Notes under the pieces: generated by a model
Database searches by the model: none
Told to the model about the DNA's origin: nothing
What the model saw: only the letters and a program-made list of their open reading frames with translations
Position numbers and translations under genes: made by a program
DNA from: CAIYHK01 sp964638795
GTDB lineage: Bacteria; Actinomycetota; Acidimicrobiia; Acidimicrobiales; Ilumatobacteraceae
Length of the DNA: 64,000 bases
Direction of reading: 5' to 3'
Assembly (NCBI GenBank): GCA_964638795.1
Contig: CAZXAX010000001.1
Coordinates: forward strand, 1 to 64,000
Part shown: one piece after another, positions 8,536 through 17,080 of the stretch
Layout: every line of letters begins with the position of its first letter
Numbering within the stretch: the stretch's first letter is position 1

Positions 8536-9303
8536 TCAGGCGCCGACGGCGTGGAACCCGCCGTCAACGTGGATGATCTCGCCCGTTGTGGCAGGAAAGA
8601 GATCTGACATCAGGGCCACACATGCCTTGGCAACGGGCTCTGAGTTCTTGACGTCCCAACCAAGCGGAGCACGCTCATCCCAGATGTCTTCAAACTTGGC
8701 AAACCCGGGAATTGATTTTGCAGCCATGGTCTTAATGGGCCCTGCTGCCACAAGGTTGCAACGTATCCCTCGTGGACCCAGTTCCTTGGCTAGATATCGG
8801 TTGGCACCTTCGAGGGCGGCTTTGGCAACTCCCATCCAGTTGTAAGCAGGCCACGCAACCGTGTTGTCGAAATCAAGACCAACGATGCTGCCCCCTTGTG
8901 TCATGAGTGGCAGGAAAGCATCAGCCATGGTCTTTAAGGAGTACGCCGAAATTTCCATCGCTACTGCGACGTCTTTCCATGTGGCAGCCAAGAAATCATC
9001 ACCAAGACAAACCTCTGGGGCAAAGCCAATTGCGTGCAACACGCCGTCAACGCGACCCAGTGCTGATTGCACGTCGTTACGTACAGACTCAACGTGCTCG
9101 GGCACAGTGACATCAAATTCGAATACGGGCACTGGAGTATCAAGGCGCTTAGTGGTGCGATCCGTTAGTGCCTTGGCTCGGCCGGCACCCGTCAACACAA
9201 TGTTGGCTCCTTCGCGTTGAGCCAGCTGTGCAAAGCCGAACGCCAGCGAGGCATCGGTAAGTACGCCGGTTACGACAATGTTTTTGCCCGACAACAATCC
9301 CAT
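8536..9303 (-). CDS. fabI: Enoyl-[acyl-carrier-protein] reductase (NADH), FabI/InhA type
   Basis: Last reduction step of the fatty acid elongation cycle. Short-chain dehydrogenase with the FabI signature: GKNIVVTGVLTDASLAFG for NAD binding at 6-23 and the catalytic pair Y154 and K161 in AYNWMGVAKAALEG. The segments around DFDNTVAWPAYNWM and CNLVAAGPIKTMA resemble mycobacterial InhA more than enterobacterial FabI. Length is 255 aa from ATG 9303; the open frame extends to 9603 but that part is basic low-quality sequence over the divergent npdG gene. TACCTT (9316-9311) lies 7 nt before the ATG. Convergent with the nitroreductase, divergent from npdG. Confidence 0.95.
   Translation of the reverse strand: MGLLSGKNIVVTGVLTDASLAFGFAQLAQREGANIVLTGAGRAKALTDRTTKRLDTPVPVFEFDVTVPEHVESVRNDVQSALGRVDGVLHAIGFAPEVCLGDDFLAATWKDVAVAMEISAYSLKTMADAFLPLMTQGGSIVGLDFDNTVAWPAYNWMGVAKAALEGANRYLAKELGPRGIRCNLVAAGPIKTMAAKSIPGFAKFEDIWDERAPLGWDVKNSEPVAKACVALMSDLFPATTGEIIHVDGGFHAVGA
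8545..8565. terminator. Hairpin between convergent nitroreductase and fabI
   Basis: GACGGCG (8545-8551) and CGCCGTC (8559-8565) form a perfect 7-bp stem with a 7-nt loop. It lies in the last codons of fabI, 20 bp past the nitroreductase stop. No T-run follows on either strand, so it could be a U-less actinobacterial terminator or chance within GC-rich coding sequence. Confidence 0.35.
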
Positions 9304-9310
9304 GCCTACG

Positions 9311-9316
9311 AAGGTA
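9311..9316 (-). promoter_or_regulatory. Candidate -10 box for fabI
   Basis: TACCTT on the - strand fits TANNNT and ends 7 nt before the fabI ATG. This is the same spacing as the other putative leaderless promoters in the window. Confidence 0.4.
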
Positions 9317-9365
9317 GTGGGAGTGGGGGCGGTACGAAGGGCTCTCTTGTGTAAGGCTTGCACGG

Positions 9366-10040
9366 ATGCACGTTGGAATCTTTGGAGGTACCGGCCCGGC
9401 TGGAAGCGCACTCGGCGCTCGCTTGGCCTCGGTCGGATATTCAGTGGTGCTTGGCTCGCGTTCCGCTGAGCGCGCTGATGAAGTTGTCCGCGGTCTTGTA
9501 GCCGAATACCCAGAGATCGCCGATCACTTAGCAGGTGGTGACAACCTGGCTGCAGCAAAGTGCGAAATTGTGGTAATCGCAACACCATGGGATGGTGCGG
9601 CAACCACGGCTCAAGAGTTCGCTAATGAACTCGATGGCAAAGTCGTGATCTCGATGGCAAATGCACTCGTGCGAGTTGGTAAAGAATTCCAACCGTTAGT
9701 TCCCCCACGTGGAAGCGTTGCCGCTCACGTGCAGGCGGCAGTGCCGAATTGTCGCCTAGTGGCTGCTTTCCATCACTTGCCGGCAAAGGAACTCGGACAC
9801 CTTGGGGAACCGATTGACAGCGATGTATTGATCTGCAGTGACTTTCCTTCCGCAACAGAAGTTGTAATCGAAATGGTCAAGAAAATTCCGGGTTGTCGCC
9901 CGCTCGATTCGGGTGAACTCTCAAATGCAACCGCGATCGAAGCTTTTACTGCGGTTCTCTTGCAGTTGAATGTTCGTTACAAGACCCGTGTTGCACCCAA
10001 ATTGAATGGCATCAAGGGCGATCCACGCGATCGCAAGTAG
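9366..10040 (+). CDS. npdG: NADPH-dependent F420 reductase
   Basis: Transfers hydride between NADPH and the deazaflavin cofactor F420. The 224-aa protein is a Rossmann fold opening with GIFGGTGPAGSALGARLA (4-21), followed by VVLGSRSAERA where NADP 2'-phosphate contacts are expected. Other family marks are IVVIATPWDGA, AHVQAAVPN and AAFHHLPAKEL. It implies that the organism makes F420, although no F420 biosynthesis gene is in view. ATG 9366 lies 62 bp from the divergent fabI start. mshC follows 12 nt after the stop, so the two are probably one transcript. Assignment to this family is firm; the direction of reaction in the cell is not known. Confidence 0.9.
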   Translation: MHVGIFGGTGPAGSALGARLASVGYSVVLGSRSAERADEVVRGLVAEYPEIADHLAGGDNLAAAKCEIVVIATPWDGAATTAQEFANELDGKVVISMANALVRVGKEFQPLVPPRGSVAAHVQAAVPNCRLVAAFHHLPAKELGHLGEPIDSDVLICSDFPSATEVVIEMVKKIPGCRPLDSGELSNATAIEAFTAVLLQLNVRYKTRVAPKLNGIKGDPRDRK

Positions 10041-10052
10041 CGTTACAAAACG

Positions 10053-11180
10053 ATGGTGATGCGCCTTTACGACACCGCGAAGTCTGCGGTGGTGTCCTTT
10101 GAACCAAATCCAACTGTGTTGATGTACACATGTGGAATCACGCCGTATGACGCTACGCATCTGGGGCATGCTGCGACTTTTGTTGCCTACGACGTACTTC
10201 AGCGTCGCTTGATTGACATGGGTCATGAAGTCAAGTGTGTGCGAAACGTGACCGATGTGGACGATCCACTATTTGCAAAAGCACGCGAGCTCGGTGTTCA
10301 TTACCTTGATCTCGCCGCAGGTGAAGAGGCGCGGTTCGAGGCCGATATGAGAGCACTCAATGTGCTGCCCGTATTCAGTGCGCCGCGCGCTTCTTCTGCC
10401 ATATCGGACATTCGCGGATTCATTGGAATGGTTCTTGATCGTGGTTACGCCTACGAGGCCGGTGGGTCGGTTTACTTCGATGTCTCAAAGTCGCCGTCGT
10501 TTGGTTCGGTATCTCACTATTCGCGTGACGAAATGATTGCGTTTGCAAAAGAGCGTGGCGGAAACGTGGATGACCCTTACAAGCGGAATCCACTTGATTT
10601 CGTTCTTTGGCATCCATCGGCAGCTGATGAGCCGAGTTGGGACTCGTTGTGGGGTTCAGGTCGTCCGGGTTGGCATATTGAATGCTCGGCACTTGCGTTG
10701 CGTGAACTTGGCACCACCATTGACCTACACGGTGGTGGAACCGATCTGATTTTTCCGCACCATGAATGTGAGCGAGCACAGTCCGAGGCCGCAACAGGTG
10801 AGCCATTTGTGCGTCATTGGATGCACGTTGCAATGGTGTTTATGAATGGTCACAAGATGTCAAAAAGTCTCGGCAATCTCGTATTCATCGATCGCCTCAG
10901 GCGCGAGCATGATCCACGAGCAATTCGTCTCATGATCAGTGCGAACCACTACCGCAAAGAGTGGGAGTGGAATGACACGTTGATGCCTGCCGCCACGGCG
11001 CGCTTGGCGGCATGGTCTGCTTCTGCTGACTCGCGAGACTCAGAGTCGGTTCTGCAGGATGTGCGCAACGCATTGGACGAAGATCTGGATACGCCCGCTG
11101 CTGTGTCGATCATCGATAAAGCCGCAGCCGCAGGTTTCGCCACACGTAACGCAGCTGCCCTTTTGGGCGTGGACCTTTAG
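10053..11180 (+). CDS. mshC: Mycothiol ligase MshC (cysteine:GlcN-inositol ligase)
   Basis: ATP-dependent ligase that joins cysteine to 1-D-myo-inositol 2-amino-2-deoxy-alpha-D-glucopyranoside, a late step in mycothiol synthesis. It is a class I cysteinyl-tRNA synthetase paralogue. Zn ligand C27 begins CGITPYDATHLGHAAT, the wording typical of MshC rather than CysS; HLGH is the HIGH motif and KMSKS lies at 268-272. C211 in WHIECSA and HHE further on complete the metal site. At 375 aa it lacks the long C-terminal tRNA-binding part of CysS. ATG 10053 or ATG 10059 could start it. CysS itself is the main alternative, but the motif wording and length argue against it. Confidence 0.88.
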   Translation: MVMRLYDTAKSAVVSFEPNPTVLMYTCGITPYDATHLGHAATFVAYDVLQRRLIDMGHEVKCVRNVTDVDDPLFAKARELGVHYLDLAAGEEARFEADMRALNVLPVFSAPRASSAISDIRGFIGMVLDRGYAYEAGGSVYFDVSKSPSFGSVSHYSRDEMIAFAKERGGNVDDPYKRNPLDFVLWHPSAADEPSWDSLWGSGRPGWHIECSALALRELGTTIDLHGGGTDLIFPHHECERAQSEAATGEPFVRHWMHVAMVFMNGHKMSKSLGNLVFIDRLRREHDPRAIRLMISANHYRKEWEWNDTLMPAATARLAAWSASADSRDSESVLQDVRNALDEDLDTPAAVSIIDKAAAAGFATRNAAALLGVDL

Positions 11181-11220
11181 TCGCAGCCGTAATTGGGGGC
11201 TCAACTTCGGGTCTGCTGCG

Positions 11221-11226
11221 TAGAAT
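11221..11226 (+). promoter_or_regulatory. -10 box for thrS (TAGAAT)
   Basis: TAGAAT ends 10 nt before the thrS ATG, and no Shine-Dalgarno lies between. This suggests a leaderless or near-leaderless transcript. No good -35 at normal spacing. Confidence 0.5.
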
Positions 11227-11236
11227 TGGGACCGTT

Positions 11237-13216
11237 ATGTCGCAGATATCGGTTTCGCTTCCGGATGGTTCCAAGAGGGATCTTGAATCGGGAGCAACTG
11301 CGATCGATCTGGCTAAATCAATCGGCTCCGGGCTGGCAAAGGCCGCCGTTGGTGCCGTTGTCAATGGTGCAGAGTCTGATCTAACCGCTCCGTTGCCAGA
11401 CGGTGCCCAAGTAGCGATCATTACTGCTGCTACCGATGAGGGACGCCATTTACTGCGACACTCAACTGCTCACGTATTGGCACAGGCAGTGGTCCAACTT
11501 TTCCCGGGTTCCAAATTCACCATCGGGCCCGCAATCGAAGATGGTTTCTATTACGACTTTGATCTTCCAAATGGCAAGACTTTCTCAGAAGAAGATCTTG
11601 AACTCATCAGTAACAAGATGCGTGAGATCATCAAAGCCGATCAACCATTTGTTCGTTCTGAAGTGTCAGTGAGCGACGCGCTGCAACTTTTCGCCGATCA
11701 GCCTTACAAGTGCGAGATCATTCAGCGCGTAACCGGTGGTGGAGCTGATGGCGCCGATGCCGGGGAGGTTGGCAGCGGGGAGTCAATCAGTGTGTATCGA
11801 AATACGGACACATTCGTTGACCTGTGTCGTGGGCCCCACGTGCCATCAACTGGCAGACTCGGCCACTTCGCTCTGCAAAAAGTTGCTGGGGCCTACTGGC
11901 GGGGGAGCGAAAAAGGCCCGATGCTCCAGCGGATTTATGGCACAGCATGGGAATCCAAGGCCGCACTCGAAGAGCATCTAACGCGTCTCGCTGAAGCGGA
12001 AAAACGCGATCACCGGAGACTCGCAACTGAACTCGACCTGCTTTCGTTTCCGAGCGAACTCGGCGGTGGGCTGGCTGTATGGCACCCGAAGGGTGCAATC
12101 GTTCGTAAGTTGATGGAGGACTACTCGCGTGCGCGCCATGAACGCGAGTATCAGTTCGTATATACCCCGCACTTGGCGAACGCGAATCTGTTTGCTACCT
12201 CGGGTCACCTCGACTTCTACAAAGACGGAATGTATCCGCCGATGGAAATGGACAACGGTGTCTATTACCCAAAGCCGATGAATTGCCCAATGCATTGTCT
12301 GATCTTCCGCAGCCGGCAGCGCAGCTATCGCGAACTTCCGTTACGGCTTTTTGAATTAGGAACCGTTTACCGCTACGAGCGAGCCGGCACTCTTCATGGT
12401 CTAATGCGAATTCGTGGATTCACCCAGGATGACAGCCACATCTATTGCACCGAAGACCAGTTGCAGGATGAGATCATCTCGTTGTTGGACTTCATCATGA
12501 GTGTTCTACGCGCATTTGGCTTTAACGAGTTCACCGCGAACTTGAGTACCAAGGACCCGAACAAGTACGTGGGTTCGGACTCAATTTGGGAAAAAGCTAC
12601 CGAAGCTTTGCGTGGCGCATTGGACACTTACGGTCTTGAGTACAAGATCAAGGAAGGCGACGCAGCTTTCTACGGGCCAAAGATTGATATTGACGTTCGC
12701 GATGCGATTGGCCGCAAATGGCAATTGAGCACCATTCAATGCGACTTCAATCTTCCTGACCGCTTTGAACTTGAATACGTGGGATCCGACAACGCCCGCC
12801 ATCGGCCGATCATGGTGCATCGTGCTTTGTTTGGCTCAGTGGAGCGGTTCTTTGGAGTGCTCGTTGAGCACTTCGCCGGCGCTTTTCCGGCGTGGCTTGC
12901 CCCAGTGCAGGTCAAGGTGCTTGCAGTTGCCCAGGCACACGAAGAATATGCAGCGTCGATTGTTCAACACTTGAGTGCCCAGGGATTTCGGGCAGAAGCA
13001 GTGATTGCTGATGACCAGCTTGGCAAACGTATCCGTAATGCGAAGGTTGAGAAAGTTCCCTATGTGTTGGTAGTTGGCGATGATGACCTAGCAAATGGCA
13101 CAGTGGGCGTTAACCCGCGGGGTGGCGATGTGCAGCGTGATGTGGCTTTGAAGGATTTTGTGAACACGTTGCGCGCCGACGTAGCAGAGGCGGCAATACC
13201 GGGTCTCTCTCAATGA
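11237..13216 (+). CDS. thrS: Threonyl-tRNA synthetase
   Basis: Charges tRNA-Thr. 659 aa in the normal order: TGS domain (about 1-65), editing domain with HSTAHVLAQAV (around 74-84), class II catalytic core, C-terminal anticodon-binding domain (from about 560). Core motifs are visible: PKPMNCPMHC with a zinc cysteine, YRYERAGTLHGLMRIRGFT as motif 2, and HRALFGSVERF as motif 3. It heads a translationally coupled block: the HIT gene starts inside its stop (ATGA). No T-box leader is present in the 56-bp spacer. thrS at the head of the PI-mannoside block matches the mycobacterial gene order. Confidence 0.97.
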   Translation: MSQISVSLPDGSKRDLESGATAIDLAKSIGSGLAKAAVGAVVNGAESDLTAPLPDGAQVAIITAATDEGRHLLRHSTAHVLAQAVVQLFPGSKFTIGPAIEDGFYYDFDLPNGKTFSEEDLELISNKMREIIKADQPFVRSEVSVSDALQLFADQPYKCEIIQRVTGGGADGADAGEVGSGESISVYRNTDTFVDLCRGPHVPSTGRLGHFALQKVAGAYWRGSEKGPMLQRIYGTAWESKAALEEHLTRLAEAEKRDHRRLATELDLLSFPSELGGGLAVWHPKGAIVRKLMEDYSRARHEREYQFVYTPHLANANLFATSGHLDFYKDGMYPPMEMDNGVYYPKPMNCPMHCLIFRSRQRSYRELPLRLFELGTVYRYERAGTLHGLMRIRGFTQDDSHIYCTEDQLQDEIISLLDFIMSVLRAFGFNEFTANLSTKDPNKYVGSDSIWEKATEALRGALDTYGLEYKIKEGDAAFYGPKIDIDVRDAIGRKWQLSTIQCDFNLPDRFELEYVGSDNARHRPIMVHRALFGSVERFFGVLVEHFAGAFPAWLAPVQVKVLAVAQAHEEYAASIVQHLSAQGFRAEAVIADDQLGKRIRNAKVEKVPYVLVVGDDDLANGTVGVNPRGGDVQRDVALKDFVNTLRADVAEAAIPGLSQ

Positions 13217-13740
13217 GCGACAAACTCGATCGTCTGTGGAACGGATGGCGGTCCACTTACGTTGTGAGTAATGGTCGTGAGGGATCACACGACCCAAATG
13301 ATTCACGCTCGGTATTCACACAAATTCGTGAGAGCGGACTCTCAGATTCAGAGACAAATATCGTGTTTCAAGGCGACCATGTGTTTGCAATCATGAACGC
13401 TTTTCCTTATTCACCTGGCCATGTGCTTGTTTTACCCAAGCGAGAAATCCCTGACCTGGAAAATCTGAATCCCGAAGAGCAAATTGAGCTCTGGAGTGTT
13501 GTCCGTGACGCCGTCACTGCGGTGCGCACGGCTTTTCGGCCCGAAGGCATAAATGTCGGTGTGAACCTTGGAAAAGCAGCGGGAGGGAGCATCCCGCAAC
13601 ACCTTCATGTTCATATCGTTCCGCGTTGGCTTGGTGATTCCAACTTCATGACCAGTGTGGCGAATACCCGAACACTGCCTTTGGCACTTTCGGATACCGC
13701 AGATCGCATTCGTGGCAGTTGGCCTGTAGACACTAAGTGA
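13213..13740 (+). CDS. HIT-family hydrolase/phosphorylase (Ap4A phosphorylase type)
   Basis: Nucleotide-binding HIT protein, 175 aa, with the histidine triad QHLHVHIVPRW at 129-139. The core FVNAFPYSPGH-like segment (here MNAFPYSPGH, 61-70) and NVGVNLGKAAGGSIPQH are typical. The mycobacterial gene in this exact place (between thrS and pgsA1, Rv2613c) is an Ap4A phosphorylase, so that activity is likely by synteny but unproven. Starts at ATGA overlapping the thrS stop. Cytoplasmic. The neighbourhood may reflect cleanup of Ap4A, a by-product of aminoacyl-tRNA synthetases (inference). Confidence 0.88.
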   Translation: MSDKLDRLWNGWRSTYVVSNGREGSHDPNDSRSVFTQIRESGLSDSETNIVFQGDHVFAIMNAFPYSPGHVLVLPKREIPDLENLNPEEQIELWSVVRDAVTAVRTAFRPEGINVGVNLGKAAGGSIPQHLHVHIVPRWLGDSNFMTSVANTRTLPLALSDTADRIRGSWPVDTK

Positions 13741-13757
13741 AGATTGTTAGGTGAACC

Positions 13758-14288
13758 ATGAACGAAAAAGATGAGACCACTAATGCGAATGAAATTCGTG
13801 ACACGCTTCCAGCAGACCTTGATGCTTCGGCTTTCGTAGGGCCCTATAAGTTTCCCGACAACAGTCGGCGGCGAATTCCTGGATACATGTACATGGCAAT
13901 TGGGGCACTGATGATCGTCGCTTGGATCGTCAAGCGCGACTCCGATGCCGTGCTAGTCAATCGCGGCCTTTTAATTGGGGGAATCACTGTTGCCGCGTTT
14001 GGAATGTTCAGCATCAGTTCTGGTTGGCGAATGAAGGTTGATGAGAAAATTGCTTTGCGTAATGCCACACAAGAAGTTGGATTTGCTGTTGGGCATGCAT
14101 CAGCACAACAGGTATGGCGTGGTTTACGTAGTCGACCAACCTGGCGCGTGCTTTGCTACTCGAGTGAACAGCCACCGTTGCAACGCGCGCTCGTATTAGT
14201 TGACGCTGTTGATGGCAGCATTGTGGAATGCCTTGTGGAATCAAACCCGGACAAGGATGCACCTGAATGGGCAGAGGTAGCGGACTAG
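13758..14288 (+). CDS. Unknown two-helix membrane protein in the PIM block
   Basis: 176 aa with no family I recognise. An acidic N terminus (1-38) is followed by two membrane segments at about 41-58 and 70-90 joined by a short charged loop, then a roughly 85-residue soluble C-terminal domain containing WRGLRSRPTWRVLCYSS and LVLVDAVDGSIVECLV. The C-terminal part could be a small alpha/beta domain facing the cytoplasm. It lies between the HIT gene and pgsA, where mycobacteria have no gene, so it is an insertion relative to that order. Its TAG stop is part of the putative pgsA -10 box. Confidence 0.75.
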   Translation: MNEKDETTNANEIRDTLPADLDASAFVGPYKFPDNSRRRIPGYMYMAIGALMIVAWIVKRDSDAVLVNRGLLIGGITVAAFGMFSISSGWRMKVDEKIALRNATQEVGFAVGHASAQQVWRGLRSRPTWRVLCYSSEQPPLQRALVLVDAVDGSIVECLVESNPDKDAPEWAEVAD

Positions 14289-14291
14289 CCT
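14286..14291 (+). promoter_or_regulatory. -10 box for pgsA (TAGCCT), overlapping a stop codon
   Basis: TAGCCT ends 7 nt before the pgsA ATG. Its first three bases are the stop codon of the preceding gene. No Shine-Dalgarno precedes the ATG. Confidence 0.45.
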
Positions 14292-14298
14292 TTAGGCA

Positions 14299-14979
14299 AT
14301 GTTTGACGGCCAATTTCGTGCGCCAGTAGAGAAGGCAGTTAAGCCGCTCGGTGTAGCACTGCGCCGTACCGGTCTTTCACCTGATCATCTCACCGTTATT
14401 GGTTTGCTCGTTGCCGTTGGAGCCGCCTTCGCAATTGGTGCTGGCAAACTCCAACTGGGTCTTTTGCTGGTAGTGCTTGCAGCGTTGCCCGATCTGCTGG
14501 ATGGTGCGCTGGCCAAGGCATCAGGGGTAGCGAGCCAGCGCGGTGCGTTTTTCGATTCGGTGATGGACCGAGTGACCGATGCGGTTCTTTTTGGTGGCGT
14601 CGCTTGGTATTTCGCTTCGTATGAGTCAGAGCACATGGCACTGTTGCCTTTTGCGGTCATGGCTGTGTCTTCTTTGATCTCCTACGAACGCGCCAAAGCA
14701 GAATCACTTGGTCTGTCAGCAAAGGGCGGATTGATGGAGCGGGCTGAGCGCATCATTCTGTTGTGTATCGGATTGCTTTTCGATGGAATCCTCGTGCCTG
14801 TGATGTGGATCATGCTGGTGTTGACAGTGGTTACGGCCGTGCAACGCTTCATCAAAGTGTGGGCGCAGGCAGCCGTAGCTCCGGCTACGGAAGTGAAGCG
14901 TGACGCGCGCCGCTCACGTCGAGCATCGCGTCGGGCGGCATTCTCTGCTCGTGCCGCGCGAAGCCGCCCACGGCAGTGA
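14299..14979 (+). CDS. pgsA: CDP-alcohol phosphatidyltransferase, probable phosphatidylinositol-phosphate synthase
   Basis: Integral membrane enzyme making the phosphatidylinositol(-phosphate) anchor from CDP-diacylglycerol. The CDP-alcohol motif is present as D65-x2-D68-G-A ... G82-x3-D86-x3-D90, with lysine replacing the usual arginine of the AR pair. Five to six hydrophobic helices span about 30-180. A 30-residue C-terminal tail rich in arginine extends past the last helix. Position directly before patA and pimA, as in mycobacteria (pgsA1), makes inositol phosphate the likely acceptor; phosphatidylglycerophosphate synthesis is the alternative. GTGA overlap with patA. Confidence 0.88.
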   Translation: MFDGQFRAPVEKAVKPLGVALRRTGLSPDHLTVIGLLVAVGAAFAIGAGKLQLGLLLVVLAALPDLLDGALAKASGVASQRGAFFDSVMDRVTDAVLFGGVAWYFASYESEHMALLPFAVMAVSSLISYERAKAESLGLSAKGGLMERAERIILLCIGLLFDGILVPVMWIMLVLTVVTAVQRFIKVWAQAAVAPATEVKRDARRSRRASRRAAFSARAARSRPRQ

Positions 14980-15905
14980 CAACACGCGGCAACAAGTCCC
15001 GTGGTCGGGATCACGCCGTGGTTTTTGCCTATCGGCTTGGTTATGCACTCGTCAGCAGACTGCCCGCAAAAGTTGCGTATCTCATCGGGGGAGGTGTTGG
15101 CTTTATCGCAGCGAACTTGATGCCAAAGAAACGGCGGATGCTTGAACGCCACCTTCGTCGAGTAAATCCACAGGTTGGCAGTAAGGAACTGCGAGCAACT
15201 TCGCATAAAGCCATCGTGTCCTACGTGCGTTACTACATCGAAAGTTTTCGCTTGCCAAGGCTCAGCCCAGCAACAGTTGCCGCAGGTTTTGACAAAGAAG
15301 GATTTGACCACATTCAATCGGCATTAGATAAGGGCAAGGGAGTGATCCTTGCATTGCCACACTTGGGTGGTTGGGAATGGGCTGGTCGTTGGTTGACCGA
15401 CCAAGGGCACAAGATGACCGTGGTTGTCGAGCCGTTGAAACCACCAGAACTTTTTGAATGGTTCGCAGGTCTTCGTTCCGCACTGGGAATGAACGTCGTA
15501 CCACTCGGACCCTCTGTGGCGGCTGAAATCAGTGCGGCACTCAAGCGCAATGAGGTGGTCTGTTTACTTTGTGATCGCGACATTCAGCGCACTGGAATTG
15601 CAGTGACAATGTTTGGTGAAGAGACCACTCTGCCTGGTGGGCCCGCGCTGCTTTCGATTCGATCAGGTGCCGCGTTGATTCCTGCAGCCGTTTACTTCGA
15701 CGGGAAAGTTGACGGCCACTGGGCGATCGTGCGCCCGCCACTTCAGATCGAGCGCGGTGAGAGCCTGCGCGATGACACCATGCGCTTAACCCAGTTATTA
15801 GCGCAAGAACTGGAATTTCTCATCAGACGCGCGCCAGAACAGTGGCATTTGTTGCAGCCGAACTGGCCGAGCGATCCCGGCTACCAAGTACCGTCTACTA
15901 GATGA
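14976..15905 (+). CDS. patA: Phosphatidylinositol mannoside acyltransferase (LpxL/HtrB-like)
   Basis: Membrane-associated acyltransferase that palmitoylates the mannose of PIM in mycobacteria. 309 aa with the HX4(D/E) catalytic motif as HLGGWE (H129, E134), then PPELFEWFAGLR and CDRDIQRTGI further on as in LpxL-type enzymes. A hydrophobic N-terminal segment around 30-48 anchors it. Its start codon GTG overlaps the pgsA stop and its own stop overlaps pimA (ATGA), so the three are translated together. General lauroyl acyltransferase activity on lipid A is excluded by the actinobacterial context. Confidence 0.87.
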   Translation: MTTRGNKSRGRDHAVVFAYRLGYALVSRLPAKVAYLIGGGVGFIAANLMPKKRRMLERHLRRVNPQVGSKELRATSHKAIVSYVRYYIESFRLPRLSPATVAAGFDKEGFDHIQSALDKGKGVILALPHLGGWEWAGRWLTDQGHKMTVVVEPLKPPELFEWFAGLRSALGMNVVPLGPSVAAEISAALKRNEVVCLLCDRDIQRTGIAVTMFGEETTLPGGPALLSIRSGAALIPAAVYFDGKVDGHWAIVRPPLQIERGESLRDDTMRLTQLLAQELEFLIRRAPEQWHLLQPNWPSDPGYQVPSTR

Positions 15906-17080
15906 ATTCCGACACAAAGGGGAGCTCCCTGTCGCGGAAACTCCGTGTTGGAATGGTGTGCCCCTACAGCGTTTCTATTCCTGGCGGTGTGCAGGCCCAA
16001 GTTCTCGGCCTGGCTCGCCAACTGCGGTCGATGGGTCACGAAGTGCGCGTACTGGCACCTTGTGATGGCCCGCCACCGGCTCCCTTCGTGACACCACTTG
16101 GAAACAGCTTGCCCACTGCGGCAAATGGATCAGTGGCGCCGTTAGCGCCAGATGCGTCTGCAGCACTGCGAACAATTCGTGCTTTACGCGATGAAGATTT
16201 TGATGTGCTGCATATTCATGAGCCGTTCGCGCCGGGCCCGACTGTTACTGCTGCACTCATCCAATCGGCACCGATTGTCGCCACTTTTCATGCCGCTGGC
16301 GATTCCACCTCGTACCGATTTCTTCGACGTCAACTTAAATGGTTAGGCGAGAGAATCAGTAAGCGTGTTGCTGTCTCCAATGACGCACGCGCTCTCGTTA
16401 GTCGCTATTTAGGTGGTGAGTATGAGGTTCTCTACAACGGTGTTGAGATCACTCGATATGCGAACACTGGTGTGCAGCGTTCAGCAGTGCCTACCGTTTT
16501 CTTCTGCGGGCGCCACGAACCACGCAAGGGTTTAGACGTTCTATTAGAGGCACTCAGTTTGATGCCCGACAACGTGCGACTTTGGGTTGCATCAGATGGT
16601 CCAGACACAGCAAGGTTGCGTGAGGCGTATGCAACTGACCATCGAATTGAGTGGCTGGGTCGTATCAGTGATGACGAAAAACTGCGTCGCATGCAGTCTG
16701 CACATGTTTATTGCGCCCCGTCTTTGCGCGGGGAATCATTTGGTGTCGTTTTGTTGGAGGCAATGGCCGCTGGCGTGCCCATTGTGGCAAGCGACATTGA
16801 TGGCTATCGCAATGTGGCAACAGACCAAGTCAATGCGATGTTGGTGGAACCCGGAAATCCGCAAGATTTGGCACAGGCCCTAACGAGCCTGATTGGAGAT
16901 GATCAGCTCGCTGAAAAACTAACTATCGCTGGTTTGCAGCGTGCACAGCAATTCTCGATGGAGGCGTTGGCGCACCGATATGTGGAACTTTACAGAGAAG
17001 CCATTGCAGGAGCTTCCGTCGTGCAGTCGAGGTCCAGCCGTATGATTGGCATGTTGACCGGTAACGGGAGGAAGCAATGA
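15902..17080 (+). CDS. pimA: Phosphatidylinositol alpha-mannosyltransferase PimA
   Basis: GT4 glycosyltransferase that puts the first mannose from GDP-mannose on phosphatidylinositol at the inner membrane face. 392 aa, GT-B fold: N-terminal GMVCPYSVSIPGGVQAQV (17-34), VLHIHEPFAPG, IVATFHAAGD; C-terminal GRHEPRKGLDVLLEAL and the donor-site ESFGVVLLEAMAAGVPIV containing the EX7E pair. The opening segment matches mycobacterial PimA closely. Coupled to patA upstream and lemA downstream by ATGA overlaps. Confidence 0.92.
   Translation: MNSDTKGSSLSRKLRVGMVCPYSVSIPGGVQAQVLGLARQLRSMGHEVRVLAPCDGPPPAPFVTPLGNSLPTAANGSVAPLAPDASAALRTIRALRDEDFDVLHIHEPFAPGPTVTAALIQSAPIVATFHAAGDSTSYRFLRRQLKWLGERISKRVAVSNDARALVSRYLGGEYEVLYNGVEITRYANTGVQRSAVPTVFFCGRHEPRKGLDVLLEALSLMPDNVRLWVASDGPDTARLREAYATDHRIEWLGRISDDEKLRRMQSAHVYCAPSLRGESFGVVLLEAMAAGVPIVASDIDGYRNVATDQVNAMLVEPGNPQDLAQALTSLIGDDQLAEKLTIAGLQRAQQFSMEALAHRYVELYREAIAGASVVQSRSSRMIGMLTGNGRKQ

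Noticed and set aside
9304..9603. N-terminal extension of fabI by 100 residues
   Set aside because: It would cover the npdG start and promoter and is unlike any FabI/InhA N terminus; ATG 9303 gives the family start.
10053..11180. Annotation as cysteinyl-tRNA synthetase
   Set aside because: Length and the GITPYDATHLGHAAT wording match MshC; the C-terminal tRNA-binding domain is absent.
11181..11236. T-box leader before thrS (also checked before hisS and alaS)
   Set aside because: Spacers are 35-58 bp with no T-box sequence or terminator.
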